A DNA stretch of 18,069 bases from Pseudomonadota bacterium (lineage in GTDB: Bacteria; Pseudomonadota; Gammaproteobacteria; Burkholderiales; Burkholderiaceae_D): NCBI GenBank assembly GCA_023392035.1, contig JAEVZY010000332.1:1-18069 (forward strand), written 5' to 3'. This document shows positions 1 through 7,433 of the stretch, piece after piece (the stretch's first letter is position 1; each line of letters begins with the position of its first letter). A program made the translations under genes and the position numbers. Under the pieces are notes generated by a model that was not told the origin of the DNA, searched no databases, and worked only from the letters and a program-made list of their open reading frames with translations.

Positions 1-677
1 GTCGTCGTGGTGCCAGTACCTGTCGTTCCAGTGGTACCGGTCGTGCCAGTGGTGCCAATGGTGCCAGTGGTGGTTCCGGTGGTGCCGGTGCCCGTCGTCG
101 TAGTGCCAGTGCCAGTGGTCGCCGTGCTGGCGCTGGCCGCCGTGCTGCGCGTCAGGAGCTGTCCGCGGATTTCCCCATCAGGATGTGCGCTTGAGTGGAC
201 GTTGACGTAGTAATTGCCCGCCTGCAGTGCAGCCATCTGGTCGCTGGTCAATACCGCTTCCGCGATCCATACGCCACTGCCGCTGACGGTCTCCGTCATC
301 GGCACCACGATCGCGCCCGCAACGCCGGGCTGACCGGTATGGATATGTGCTGCCGTGCCGACAATGCCGGAAGTGGTAATGGTGGCGCGCATCAAACGCG
401 TGGCGGGATCAATCACCACCACGCCGGTACCGGTGGCGGTGCTGTTGTTGGGCGGTACTTCCTGCGAGCCGGTCAATATCGCGCTGAAGGCATTGCTGGG
501 CAGCGCAATATTCGGGAACGGCAACGATGAAAACGCCGCGTTCGAAGTCAAGGGCGTCGATGAGGCGCCAGTACTTGGGGCGGGATTGTTGTCACCACCG
601 CCGCATGAGGCCAGCAACAAGGCGGAGGCCGCGGAAATGGCCAATCGTCCCCAGGGACGGGTGTAAATGGACTGCAT
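1..677 (-). CDS. CHRD-domain outer-membrane lipoprotein (3' end cut by window)
   Basis: This frame is open to the left edge, so 225 residues are visible and the C-terminus is missing. The start at 677 is preceded by an AGGAGA ribosome binding site. Residues 1-25 form a lipoprotein signal with lipobox L22-A23-S24-C25. Gly follows the Cys, which fits outer-membrane sorting. Residues 62-177 match the CHRD fold (named after chordin): an ILTGSQEVPP start, AHIHTGQPG at 110-118 and HPDGEIRGQL near the end are the hallmark strings. CHRD domains occur in secreted and surface proteins; no enzymatic role is established. From about residue 185 the chain becomes almost pure Gly and Thr and runs off the edge. 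This could be a flexible stalk or a link to another domain. The CHRD and lipoprotein calls are firm; the role is unknown. Confidence 0.9.
   Translation of the reverse strand, partial: MQSIYTRPWGRLAISAASALLLASCGGGDNNPAPSTGASSTPLTSNAAFSSLPFPNIALPSNAFSAILTGSQEVPPNNSTATGTGVVVIDPATRLMRATITTSGIVGTAAHIHTGQPGVAGAIVVPMTETVSGSGVWIAEAVLTSDQMAALQAGNYYVNVHSSAHPDGEIRGQLLTRSTAASASTATTGTGTTTTGTGTTGTTTGTIGTTGTTGTTGTTGTGTTT
3..120 (-). repeat. Gly/Thr-coding simple-sequence repeat
   Basis: On the minus strand this stretch is made of imperfect ACC/GGC units encoding TGT, TGTT and GTT runs at the end of the CHRD lipoprotein. It continues past the left edge. Imperfect units suggest expansion by slippage or unequal exchange followed by drift. 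Confidence 0.75.
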
Positions 678-1105
678 CGTTTTTCTCCTGATCACAATCA
701 CTGGAAGGGATGGCGCCGGTTCACTGTCTCCGGCGACCTGTGGCCATACTTCATGGCCGGGCCATCCATGGCTTTGCGGCATGGACAAACCTCGCCATGC
801 CGCGCAGCGCCATGCGTTGCAGCGACCGTGCCCGGCGGCCGGCGACAGGCGTCGTCCGCGTTTGTTCAGGGCGATGGAATTGCCTGGTTTGATCTGCTTC
901 CAAGAACGGCCGCGCCAGGTCGCCTGCTCTCGCCCGGCAAGAAAGAAGCGTCGGCTCAAGCCAGGATGTATGCGGCAGGAGAGATTGCCGCGGCAAGGTA
1001 AGCCTTACCTTGGGTTTGTAAATAAGCGCAGTGTGCGGACGGAATTTGTCTTGATTGGCGCGCAAGTGCGCTGCCTGATGGCATTGACCATGGCCAAGCC
1101 GGGCG
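678..1105 (-). other. Long non-coding leader/upstream region of the CHRD lipoprotein
   Basis: No convincing gene is seen here. The minus strand carries three consecutive perfect hairpins: arms 714-719/730-735 (CGCCGG/CCGGCG), 742-747/753-758 (GGCCAT/ATGGCC) and 776-784/795-803 (9 bp). Between the second and third, the minus strand reads CCGCAAAGCC at 779-770, and CACAGGTCGCCGG starts at 742. Both resemble conserved parts of the c-di-GMP-I (GEMM) riboswitch (CGCAAAGCC and AGGtaGCcGG). The canonical 5' arm GGGCAAACC with a GNRA-capped stem is not visible. A structured 5' leader is likely; the ligand class is a guess. Confidence 0.4.
994..1012. promoter_or_regulatory. 19-bp perfect palindrome, possible operator
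   Basis: The arms CAAGGTAAG and CTTACCTTG are perfect reverse complements around one central base. The site lies about 320 bp upstream of the lipoprotein start, where the promoter of a transcript with a structured leader would be expected. It has no T-run, so it looks more like a dimeric repressor site than a terminator. No regulator is identified. Confidence 0.4.
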
Positions 1106-1136
1106 AAAAAAAACCGCCGGCGAAGCGGCGGTTTTT
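1106..1136. terminator. Bidirectional intrinsic terminator
   Basis: The stem CCGCCG (1114-1119) pairs with CGGCGG (1126-1131) around a 6-base loop. An A8 run lies on the left and a T5 run on the right, so the structure reads as hairpin plus U-tract in both directions. It lies 25 bp past the stop of the Bug receptor gene, whose transcript it should end. Confidence 0.85.
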
Positions 1137-1160
1137 CGGTCTTGCGGGATTACGACAACA

Positions 1161-2138
1161 TCAGTCGGCGTAGACGCCAGCCTTCTTGATGATCGGGGTC
1201 CACTTGTCGATTTCCGATTTCAGGTGCGCGCGCAGGGCTTCCGGCGTGGCGCGATTCTGTGCCACCGGCTCGGTGCCCAGGCCGGAGAACTTGTCGACCA
1301 CCATCGGGTCCTTCAGCGCCGCTTGCAGGGCGTGCGACAGTTTGTCGATCACGGGCTTGGGCGTGCCCTTGGGAGCGTACATGCCGTGCCACACCGCGAT
1401 TTCGAACTTCGGCAAACCGGCTTCGGCCATGGTCGGCACATCCGGCAGGGCTGTATTGCGCTTGCTGGTGGTGAGGCCATAGGCCTTCACGCGACCGCCC
1501 TTGATCTGCGAGGTGGTGTTGGTGGTCTGGTCGCACATGATGTCGACCTGGCCGCCCATCAAGTCATTCATGGCCGGCGCCGTGCCCTTGTAGGGGATGG
1601 TATTGAGGTCGGTATCGATGGCGCTCATGAACAGCATGCCGCACAGGTGCGAGGCCGAACCGATGCCGGCATTGGCCAGCGAAATCTTGGTGCGATCGGC
1701 CTTGAGTTTGGCGATCAGCTCTTTCAGGTCCTTGGCCGGAAAGTCCTTGCGGGCGATCAGGGTCATCGGAACATCGGTCACCAAACCGATCGGCTCGAAA
1801 CTGTCGATCGAGTTGTAGGGCAGCGAGCGATACAGCGCCGGAGCGGTGGAGTGGCCGATGTGATGCAGGAACAGGGTGTAGCCGTCCGGGGCCGAACGCG
1901 CCACGCGCGCCGCGGCAATCGTGCCACCCGCACCCACGGTGTTCTCGACGATCACCTGCTTCTTGAGGGTCTGGCTCATGGACTGGGCCACGACACGGCC
2001 CACGACGTCGGTCGGGCCGCCAGCCGAGAACGGAATCACCAGGGTGATCGGCTTGCTCGGGTAGTCATCGGCGGCAAACGCCGAGACCGACACGGCGCAC
2101 AACATCGCCACGCCCATGGAACGGAAAATGGATTTCAT
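1161..2138 (-). CDS. Bug/TctC-family tripartite tricarboxylate transporter substrate-binding protein
   Basis: This encodes a 325-residue periplasmic solute receptor of the Bug (Bordetella uptake gene) family. The start at 2138 has AAAGGAG 6 bases upstream and opens directly into a Sec signal peptide, with cleavage predicted after A20-F21-A22. A longer open frame to 2252 lacks such support. The mature protein starts with the family pattern YPSKPITLVIPFSAGGPTD, followed by the VGAGG and APDGYTL blocks. The length is typical. Family members bind carboxylates such as citrate, tartrate or nicotinate derivatives for a TctA/TctB membrane pair, or act as orphan receptors. No tctA or tctB is present here, so the ligand is unknown and it may be an orphan. 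It appears to be a one-gene unit with its own promoter and terminator. Confidence 0.92.
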   Translation of the reverse strand: MKSIFRSMGVAMLCAVSVSAFAADDYPSKPITLVIPFSAGGPTDVVGRVVAQSMSQTLKKQVIVENTVGAGGTIAAARVARSAPDGYTLFLHHIGHSTAPALYRSLPYNSIDSFEPIGLVTDVPMTLIARKDFPAKDLKELIAKLKADRTKISLANAGIGSASHLCGMLFMSAIDTDLNTIPYKGTAPAMNDLMGGQVDIMCDQTTNTTSQIKGGRVKAYGLTTSKRNTALPDVPTMAEAGLPKFEIAVWHGMYAPKGTPKPVIDKLSHALQAALKDPMVVDKFSGLGTEPVAQNRATPEALRAHLKSEIDKWTPIIKKAGVYAD

Positions 2139-2198
2139 GTTTTCTCCTTTGGATACGGAATCGGGCCATTCTTGTAACGTGATCGCCCTGAGCCGCGC

Positions 2199-2226
2199 AG
2201 TGTAGCACCAGTGTTGCGCGGAACAA
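2199..2226 (-). promoter_or_regulatory. Predicted sigma-70 promoter of the Bug receptor gene
   Basis: On the minus strand TTGTTC (2226-2221) and TACACT (2204-2199) are separated by 16 bases, a usable -35/-10 pair. Transcription would begin near 2190, about 55 bases before the start codon. Confidence 0.45.
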
Positions 2227-2240
2227 ACCATGAGTAAGGA

Positions 2241-2262
2241 CCGGCAAATCAATGTTTGCCGG
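2241..2262 (-). terminator. Hairpin after the ThDP enzyme gene, weak terminator
   Basis: Arms CCGGCAAA and TTTGCCGG form a perfect 8-bp stem with a 6-base loop, about 50 bp past the stop of the acetolactate-synthase-like gene. The downstream minus-strand sequence has only scattered T residues, so termination may be partial or Rho-dependent. Confidence 0.45.
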
Positions 2263-2311
2263 GCACACCACGAGCCCTTGCCGCACCCCGGGCTGCTCGC
2301 TGCGCAGGCCC

Positions 2312-3853
2312 CTACAGGCAGGCTTCGATCAGGAAAGGTCCGCGCCGCGACATGGCCGCATCCAGCAGGTTGGCAAAGCCTTCTGCCGTGTCGGCACGCG
2401 CGGCTTCCACGCCCATGGAACGTGAAAGTTGTACCCAGTCCAGGTCGGGCTGGTCAAGATTGAGCATGCGCATGGCGTTGCGACCCGGCGTGCCGGCGCC
2501 CACCATTTTCAGTTCGTTCTTGAGAATGGCGTAGCTGCGGTTGGACAGCAGCACCACCAGCACGTCGAGATTTTCGCGGGCCATGGTCCACAAGGCCTGC
2601 GGGGTGTACATGGCGCTGCCATCGGCCTGCAGCGCGACCACTTTGCGGTCCGGACAAGCGATGGCGGCGCCGGCCGCCATCGGCAGTCCGACTCCAATGG
2701 CGCCACCGGTAATCTGCAGGAAATCATGCGGCGCGGCGCCGAAGGTGGGCGCGAAGAAATCGCGGCCGCTGCTCACGCTTTCATCGCAAAGAATCGCGTT
2801 TTCGGGCAATGCCTGGGCAACGGCGCGTATCACCGCATCGGGCGTCAGCGCGCCGTTCAGCTTTGGCAGCAAAGGCGAATCGGGCAGCGCCAGCAGCGGA
2901 CCCGCGCCCAGGGCCTCGGCCAGTTGCGCCAGCGCTTGCGCCACATCTTCACCCGGACGCGCCAGTTCCAGCACTTCGCATTCGGGCGGCAGCATGCTGC
3001 TGGGTTTGCCGGGATAGGCAAAGAACGCCACCGGCGCCTTGGCGCCGGCCAGCACCATGCGGCGCGTGGACGCAAACGCGGCCAGTGCCCGGTCCACGCT
3101 GTAGGGCACGCGATCCACGCTCGCGCGTCCGCGGCCGCGCGCCATGCGGCCATTCGATTGCTGCGCCATCAAGCGTGCGCCGCAGGCCTGCTGAATGCGG
3201 GCGGCATCGCGCAAGGCGGATTCCGTCAATCCGGCGCCGGACAGCAGCAGCACCGATTCACCGTCTTGCCGCAGGGCTTGCGCAATGCGCTCGATGCGCG
3301 CGCTGTCCACCGCCGCCGCCGCTTGCGCCTGCGCCATGACGACGCTGCCGCGGCTTTCATTCCAGGCGGCGTCGGCCGGCAGGATCAGGGTGGCAATCTG
3401 CCCCGGCGCGCTGTTGGCGGCGCCGATCGCCGCCGCGGCGGCGTTGCCGACCTGGTCGGCATTGGCCACCCGCCCCACCCAGTCCGACATCGGCCGCGCC
3501 ACGCCTTCGATATCGGTGGTCAGCGGCGCATCGTGGGCGATGTGGTAACTGGCATGTTCGCCCACCACGTTGACGATGGGCGAGCGGGCGCGGCGCGCAT
3601 TGTGCAGGTTGGCCAGGCCATTGGCCAGCCCCGGTCCCAGGTGCAGCAAGGTGGCGGCTGGCCGGCCGGCCATGCGCGCATAGCCGTCGGCCGCGCCCGT
3701 CACCACGCCTTCGAACAGGCCCAGCACGCAACGCATCTGCGGCTTGCGGTCCAGCGCCGCCACGAAATGCATTTCCGATGTGCCCGGATTGGCAAAGCAG
3801 ACATCGATGCCGTTGGCCAGCAGCGTGTCACACAGGAGGTCCGCGCCGTTCAT
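2312..3853 (-). CDS. Acetolactate-synthase-like ThDP-dependent enzyme
   Basis: This encodes 513 residues of the COG0028 thiamine-diphosphate enzyme family (acetolactate synthase large subunit / benzoylformate decarboxylase type). The pyrimidine-binding half starts at residue 1 with FANPGTSEMHF. The activating glutamate is E48 in GLFEGVVTGAADGYARM. The pyrophosphate half carries ADGSAMYT at 410-417 and ends at SNRSY (N438), the usual ThDP/Mg motif spacing. The start at 3853 has GGAGA just upstream; a frame opening at 4147 only shadows the SulP gene. It overlaps the SulP gene end by 26 bp, so translation is probably coupled. Members of this subgroup are often labelled acetolactate synthase without evidence. 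A 2-oxoacid decarboxylase or carboligase is all the sequence supports. It is shorter than typical IlvB, and no small regulatory subunit gene follows. Confidence 0.85.
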   Translation of the reverse strand: MNGADLLCDTLLANGIDVCFANPGTSEMHFVAALDRKPQMRCVLGLFEGVVTGAADGYARMAGRPAATLLHLGPGLANGLANLHNARRARSPIVNVVGEHASYHIAHDAPLTTDIEGVARPMSDWVGRVANADQVGNAAAAAIGAANSAPGQIATLILPADAAWNESRGSVVMAQAQAAAAVDSARIERIAQALRQDGESVLLLSGAGLTESALRDAARIQQACGARLMAQQSNGRMARGRGRASVDRVPYSVDRALAAFASTRRMVLAGAKAPVAFFAYPGKPSSMLPPECEVLELARPGEDVAQALAQLAEALGAGPLLALPDSPLLPKLNGALTPDAVIRAVAQALPENAILCDESVSSGRDFFAPTFGAAPHDFLQITGGAIGVGLPMAAGAAIACPDRKVVALQADGSAMYTPQALWTMARENLDVLVVLLSNRSYAILKNELKMVGAGTPGRNAMRMLNLDQPDLDWVQLSRSMGVEAARADTAEGFANLLDAAMSRRGPFLIEACL

Positions 3854-5555
3854 TGTTGTCTCCATTGTTGTTTTGATGGGTAAGCGTGGGCGCCAGGGTT
3901 TCGACCGCCTGGCGATCGGTGTGGAAGATGTGGTCGGGGTGCAGGCTGGCCAGCACGCCCGCCGTGTCGAGCACATCCCAGACCTGCTTCTTGATGTTGG
4001 ACACGTACAGTTCAATGCCGGCCCCGGCCAACTGCGAATGCAGGTTCTGCAGGCAGTCCACGCCGGTGGCGTCGATGCTGTTGATGGCGCCCGCGCACAG
4101 CAGGAAGCGGCGGGTGTGCGGGTGCTGTCGCAACAGGCCGCCGACAAAGCGTTCCAGCGACGAAGACGAGAGGAAATTCAGGGCCGCATCGACCCGTACC
4201 GCCAGCAGGTCCGGCGCCAGCGGCGGCAGCTTGAAGCGCTGGTCGTCGCGCAGAGTGCCGTCCTCATGCAGGCTGACGGTGATGATGCGCGGCCGGGTGT
4301 GGTGGTACAGATAGGAGCCCATCGACAGGCCGACGCCGGCAAACACACCCCAGTGCAGGCGCGGCGCCGAAAACAGCGTGGCGCCGAAGGTCACCAGCGC
4401 CACCGCCGCGTCGTCGCGCGAGAGCGCAATCAGGCGGCGCATGCCGGCAATGTCGATCAAGCCGAAGACGGGCACGATGATCATCGCCGCCAGCGCCGCG
4501 CGCGGCAATTGCGCCACCCACTCGATCAGGTACATCAGGCCGCCCGCCACGCACAGCACGGAAAACAGCGTGGACCAGCCCGACACCGCGCCAGCATACA
4601 AATTGAGCGCCGAGCGCGAGAAAGAGCCGCTCACCGGAAAGGCGCCGAACAAGCCGCTGGAGATCTTGGCCAGGCCCTGGCCGATCAGTTCCTGGTCTTC
4701 ATCCCACAATTCCTTGCGCTTTCTGGCGATGACGCGGCAACTGGTCATGGCTTCGGTGAAACTGATCAGGGCCAGCACCAGCGCCGCCGGCCACAGTTCC
4801 TGATGCCGTTCGAAGGAAATCGCGGTCGGCCAGGACGGCAGCGGCAAGCCGGAGGGAATGCGCCCCACCACCGCGCCGCCGGCTGCGTGATAGCCGGTCA
4901 GCATGCTGGCAACGATGGCCAGGATGGTGACGATGAGTATGCCCGGCCAGCGCGGCAGATAGCGCTTGAAAAGAACCAGGGCCAGCACGCAGCCGATGCC
5001 CATCAGGCTGGAAACGCGCACCGATTCGGATTGCAGCGCCCGCTGCAGGATCAGCGACCAACTGCCTTCCATGTCCAGCCCGATCAGGGCCGGCAATTGG
5101 GAAGCGATGATCAATACCGCCGCCGCATTGATGAAGCCGGTCAGCACCGGCTGCGACACCAGGTTGGCAATGCGTCCCAGCGAAAACGCGCCGAGCGCGA
5201 ACTGCACCAGCCCGGAATAGATGGCCAGCCATATCGCCAGCGTGGTCCAGTGCGGGGTGTTCGGCGTGGACATGGGTGTCAGCGAGCCGAACACCAGCAT
5301 GCTGGTGAGCGCCACCGGCCCCACCGACAACAGGGGAGATGAGCCGAACAGGATGCCGATGACGGCCGGCACCAGTGCCGCATACAGGCCGGTTTCCGGC
5401 GGCATGCCGGCCAGCGTGGCATAGGCGATCGCCTGCGGAATCATGATCAGGCCGACGCTGATGCCGGCCCAGGCATCGGCCCGCAGTTCGGGCAGGCTGG
5501 GGCGAGGCCAGTTGAGAAAGGGGAAGAAGCGGGACAGACGGCGGGAGGAAGACAT
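3828..5555 (-). CDS. SulP-family inorganic anion transporter with STAS domain
   Basis: This is an inner-membrane SulP/SLC26 transporter of about 575 residues. The N-terminal two thirds has many hydrophobic helices. The family signature near the first helices is visible as GLIMIPQAIAYATLAGMPPETGLY, with the SPLLSVGPVALTSML region next. The last 130 or so residues form a cytoplasmic STAS domain (LCAGAINSIDATGVDCLQNL includes the loop preceding the STAS helix). Substrates in the family include sulfate, bicarbonate and dicarboxylates; this one cannot be assigned. The start is uncertain. ATG at 5555 gives an N-terminus of usual size but a poor ribosome binding site; ATG at 5585 has GAGG six bases upstream and adds 10 residues. 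The 3' end overlaps the ThDP enzyme gene by 26 bp. Confidence 0.88.
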   Translation of the reverse strand: MSSSRRLSRFFPFLNWPRPSLPELRADAWAGISVGLIMIPQAIAYATLAGMPPETGLYAALVPAVIGILFGSSPLLSVGPVALTSMLVFGSLTPMSTPNTPHWTTLAIWLAIYSGLVQFALGAFSLGRIANLVSQPVLTGFINAAAVLIIASQLPALIGLDMEGSWSLILQRALQSESVRVSSLMGIGCVLALVLFKRYLPRWPGILIVTILAIVASMLTGYHAAGGAVVGRIPSGLPLPSWPTAISFERHQELWPAALVLALISFTEAMTSCRVIARKRKELWDEDQELIGQGLAKISSGLFGAFPVSGSFSRSALNLYAGAVSGWSTLFSVLCVAGGLMYLIEWVAQLPRAALAAMIIVPVFGLIDIAGMRRLIALSRDDAAVALVTFGATLFSAPRLHWGVFAGVGLSMGSYLYHHTRPRIITVSLHEDGTLRDDQRFKLPPLAPDLLAVRVDAALNFLSSSSLERFVGGLLRQHPHTRRFLLCAGAINSIDATGVDCLQNLHSQLAGAGIELYVSNIKKQVWDVLDTAGVLASLHPDHIFHTDRQAVETLAPTLTHQNNNGDNNERRGPPV

Positions 5556-5606
5556 GGCGCGATGATGCCACAGCAGGCGCGGCATGGCATGCCTCAAACG
5601 CAACAA

Positions 5607-5636
5607 GGGTGACTTGCGCTCACACGCAAGTCACCC
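5607..5636 (-). terminator. Perfect 12-bp-stem hairpin between glxR and the SulP gene
   Basis: GGGTGACTTGCG (5607-5618) and CGCAAGTCACCC (5625-5636) pair perfectly around six bases. On the minus strand it begins 46 bases after the glxR stop and is followed by a T-rich stretch (TTGTTGCGTTT). It probably ends or attenuates the gcl-hyi-glxR transcript, leaving the SulP gene partly uncoupled. Confidence 0.6.
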
Positions 5637-5682
5637 CTGCTGGCTAGCCTGCAGCGCCGGCCCTGAAGCGCCGGCACACTGC

Positions 5683-6567
5683 TTACTCTTTGGCGATCTG
5701 GTGATTCGACATGCGCTCCACCGCCTGGCACAGGGCCGAGTGATCCAGGCCGGAACCGTCATGCGCGGCCATGGAATTCATCAGCTCCTGCACGGCCGAG
5801 GTGTTGGGCAGCGACAGGCCCAAGGCCTTGGCGCCTTGCAGGGCCAGGTTCAAGTCCTTCTGGTGCAGGGAGATGCGGAAGCCCGGATTGAAAGTGCGCT
5901 TGACCATGCGCTCGCCGTGCACTTCCAGGATGCGCGAAGAGGCAAAGCCGCCCATCAGGGCCTGGCGCACCTTGGCCGGATCGGCGCCGGCCTTGGAGGC
6001 GAACAGCAGCGCTTCGGCCACGGCCTGGATGTTGAGGGCGACGATGATCTGGTTGGCGACCTTGGTGGTCTGGCCATCGCCATTGCCGCCGACCAGGGTG
6101 ATGTTCTTGCCCATCAACTCGAACAGCGGCTTGACCTTTTCGAAGGCGCCGTCCGGTCCGCCGACCATGATGGTGAGCGAAGCGGCCTTGGCACCGACTT
6201 CACCGCCCGAAACGGGGGCGTCCAGGTAATCGCAGCCAAGCTCATTGATGCGGCGGGCGAATTCCTTGGTGGCGATCGGCGAAATCGAGCTCATGTCGAC
6301 CACGATCTTGCCCTTGGACAGGCCGGCGGCCACACCGCCTTCGCCGAACAGCACCGCTTCGACGTCGGGCGTGTCGGGCACCATGGTGATGATGATGTCG
6401 GCCTTTTGCGCCACTTCGGTGGCATTGGCGCACAGGGTGGCGCCCTGCTCGATCAGCGCGGTGGGCGCCTTGCGGTCATAGACATACAACTTGTGGCCGC
6501 CAGTGATCAGGTGAGCAGCCATCGGCGCGCCCATGATGCCGGTGCCGATGAAACCTACGTTTGCCAT
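5683..6567 (-). CDS. glxR: 2-hydroxy-3-oxopropionate (tartronate semialdehyde) reductase
   Basis: This encodes 294 residues, matching the usual length of GarR/GlxR beta-hydroxyacid dehydrogenases. The enzyme reduces tartronate semialdehyde to D-glycerate with NAD(P)H, the last step of the glycerate route from glyoxylate. The N-terminal Rossmann motif is GFIGTGIMGAPMA at 5-17. The substrate-binding signature DAPVSGG lies at 116-122. The catalytic-lysine block GDGQTTKVANQ places the lysine at 169. The start at 6567 has GAGAGG upstream. It lies 65 bp downstream of hyi in the same direction and is probably cotranscribed. Specificity is inferred from the gcl-hyi context; 3-hydroxyisobutyrate dehydrogenases share the fold. 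Confidence 0.93.
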   Translation of the reverse strand: MANVGFIGTGIMGAPMAAHLITGGHKLYVYDRKAPTALIEQGATLCANATEVAQKADIIITMVPDTPDVEAVLFGEGGVAAGLSKGKIVVDMSSISPIATKEFARRINELGCDYLDAPVSGGEVGAKAASLTIMVGGPDGAFEKVKPLFELMGKNITLVGGNGDGQTTKVANQIIVALNIQAVAEALLFASKAGADPAKVRQALMGGFASSRILEVHGERMVKRTFNPGFRISLHQKDLNLALQGAKALGLSLPNTSAVQELMNSMAAHDGSGLDHSALCQAVERMSNHQIAKE

Positions 6568-6632
6568 GTTTTTCCTCTCGATGTCCGGATAAGTGTTTTT
6601 ATATGTGATGTGATGCGGGCCTATATTACGGC

Positions 6633-7415
6633 TTATTGCAGGCCGTGGGCAGCACGCCAGCCCAGGCCTTGCACCGTGCCGGCCTTGGGCTTGTACTCGC
6701 AACCAATCCAGCCCTGGTAGCCGATCTCATCCAGGAAGCGGAACAGATACCCGTAGTTGATCTCGCCGGTGCCCGGCTCGAAGCGGCCGGGGTTGTCCGC
6801 CAGCTGCAGATGCGCGATGCGGCCCAGATTGGCCTTGATGGTGTTGGCCAGCTCGCCTTCCATGCGCTGCATGTGATAGATGTCGTACTGCACGAAGACA
6901 TTGACGCTGCCGGTTTCGGCAATGATGTCCAGCGCCTGCTGCGTGCCCGACAGGAAGAAACCGGGAATATCGAAGGTATTGATAGGCTCGATCAAGAGCT
7001 TGATACCGGCTGCCTGCAGGCGCTCGGCGGCGTAGCTGAGGTTGGCGACGAAAGTCTTGTGCGCCTCTTCCCGCGAAACGCCCTTGGGCACGATGCCGGC
7101 CAGGCAGTTCACCTGTTTCACCTTGAGCGCGCTCGCGTACTCGATGGCGCGACCGACGCCATCCTTGAATTCGGCCACCCGGTCAGGGTGGCAGGCAATG
7201 CCGCGTTCGCCCGCGGCCCAGTTGCCGGCCGGGAGATTGTGCAGCACCAGCTCCAGCTTGTTGGCCTGGAGCTTTTCGGCGATCTGGGCCGGCGGATAGT
7301 CATAGGGGAAAAGGAATTCCACCGCCTTGAAGCCGGCCTTGGCGGCCGCTTCGAAACGATCCATAAAAACCACTTCCGTGAAAAGCATGGTCAAGTTGGC
7401 TGCCAGCTTGGTCAT
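6633..7415 (-). CDS. hyi: Hydroxypyruvate isomerase
   Basis: This encodes a 260-residue TIM-barrel enzyme of the xylose-isomerase-like / AP-endonuclease-2 superfamily, close in length to known Hyi proteins. It interconverts hydroxypyruvate and tartronate semialdehyde. The N-terminus MTKLAANLTMLFTEVVFMDR and the LLIEPINTFDIPGFFL block are characteristic. Likely metal or catalytic residues, by analogy with the family, are E143, D178 (in VQYDIYHMQ), Q204 (in AHLQLAD) and E240 (in GCEYKP). The start at 7415 has AGAGGA upstream with slightly long spacing. The gene begins 18 bp after the gcl stop, so the two are almost certainly cotranscribed. Confidence 0.93.
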   Translation of the reverse strand: MTKLAANLTMLFTEVVFMDRFEAAAKAGFKAVEFLFPYDYPPAQIAEKLQANKLELVLHNLPAGNWAAGERGIACHPDRVAEFKDGVGRAIEYASALKVKQVNCLAGIVPKGVSREEAHKTFVANLSYAAERLQAAGIKLLIEPINTFDIPGFFLSGTQQALDIIAETGSVNVFVQYDIYHMQRMEGELANTIKANLGRIAHLQLADNPGRFEPGTGEINYGYLFRFLDEIGYQGWIGCEYKPKAGTVQGLGWRAAHGLQ

Positions 7416-7433
7416 AATGCGTGGTCCTCTTGC

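Noticed and set aside
7..210. Plus-strand frame coding a Val/Pro-rich product
   Set aside because: It is the antisense shadow of the Gly/Thr repeat and CHRD domain of the lipoprotein.
2429..3883. Plus-strand open frame of 484 codons
   Set aside because: It is antisense to the ThDP enzyme gene; high G+C leaves the frame free of stops.
3854..4147. N-terminal extension of the ThDP enzyme
   Set aside because: The extra 98 codons are an out-of-frame reading of the STAS domain of SulP; the ATG at 3853 has a ribosome binding site and starts at the family's usual first residues.
6568..6702. Extended N-terminus of the reductase
   Set aside because: The extra 45 residues have no family match, while the ATG at 6567 has GAGAGG upstream and leads directly into the Rossmann motif.
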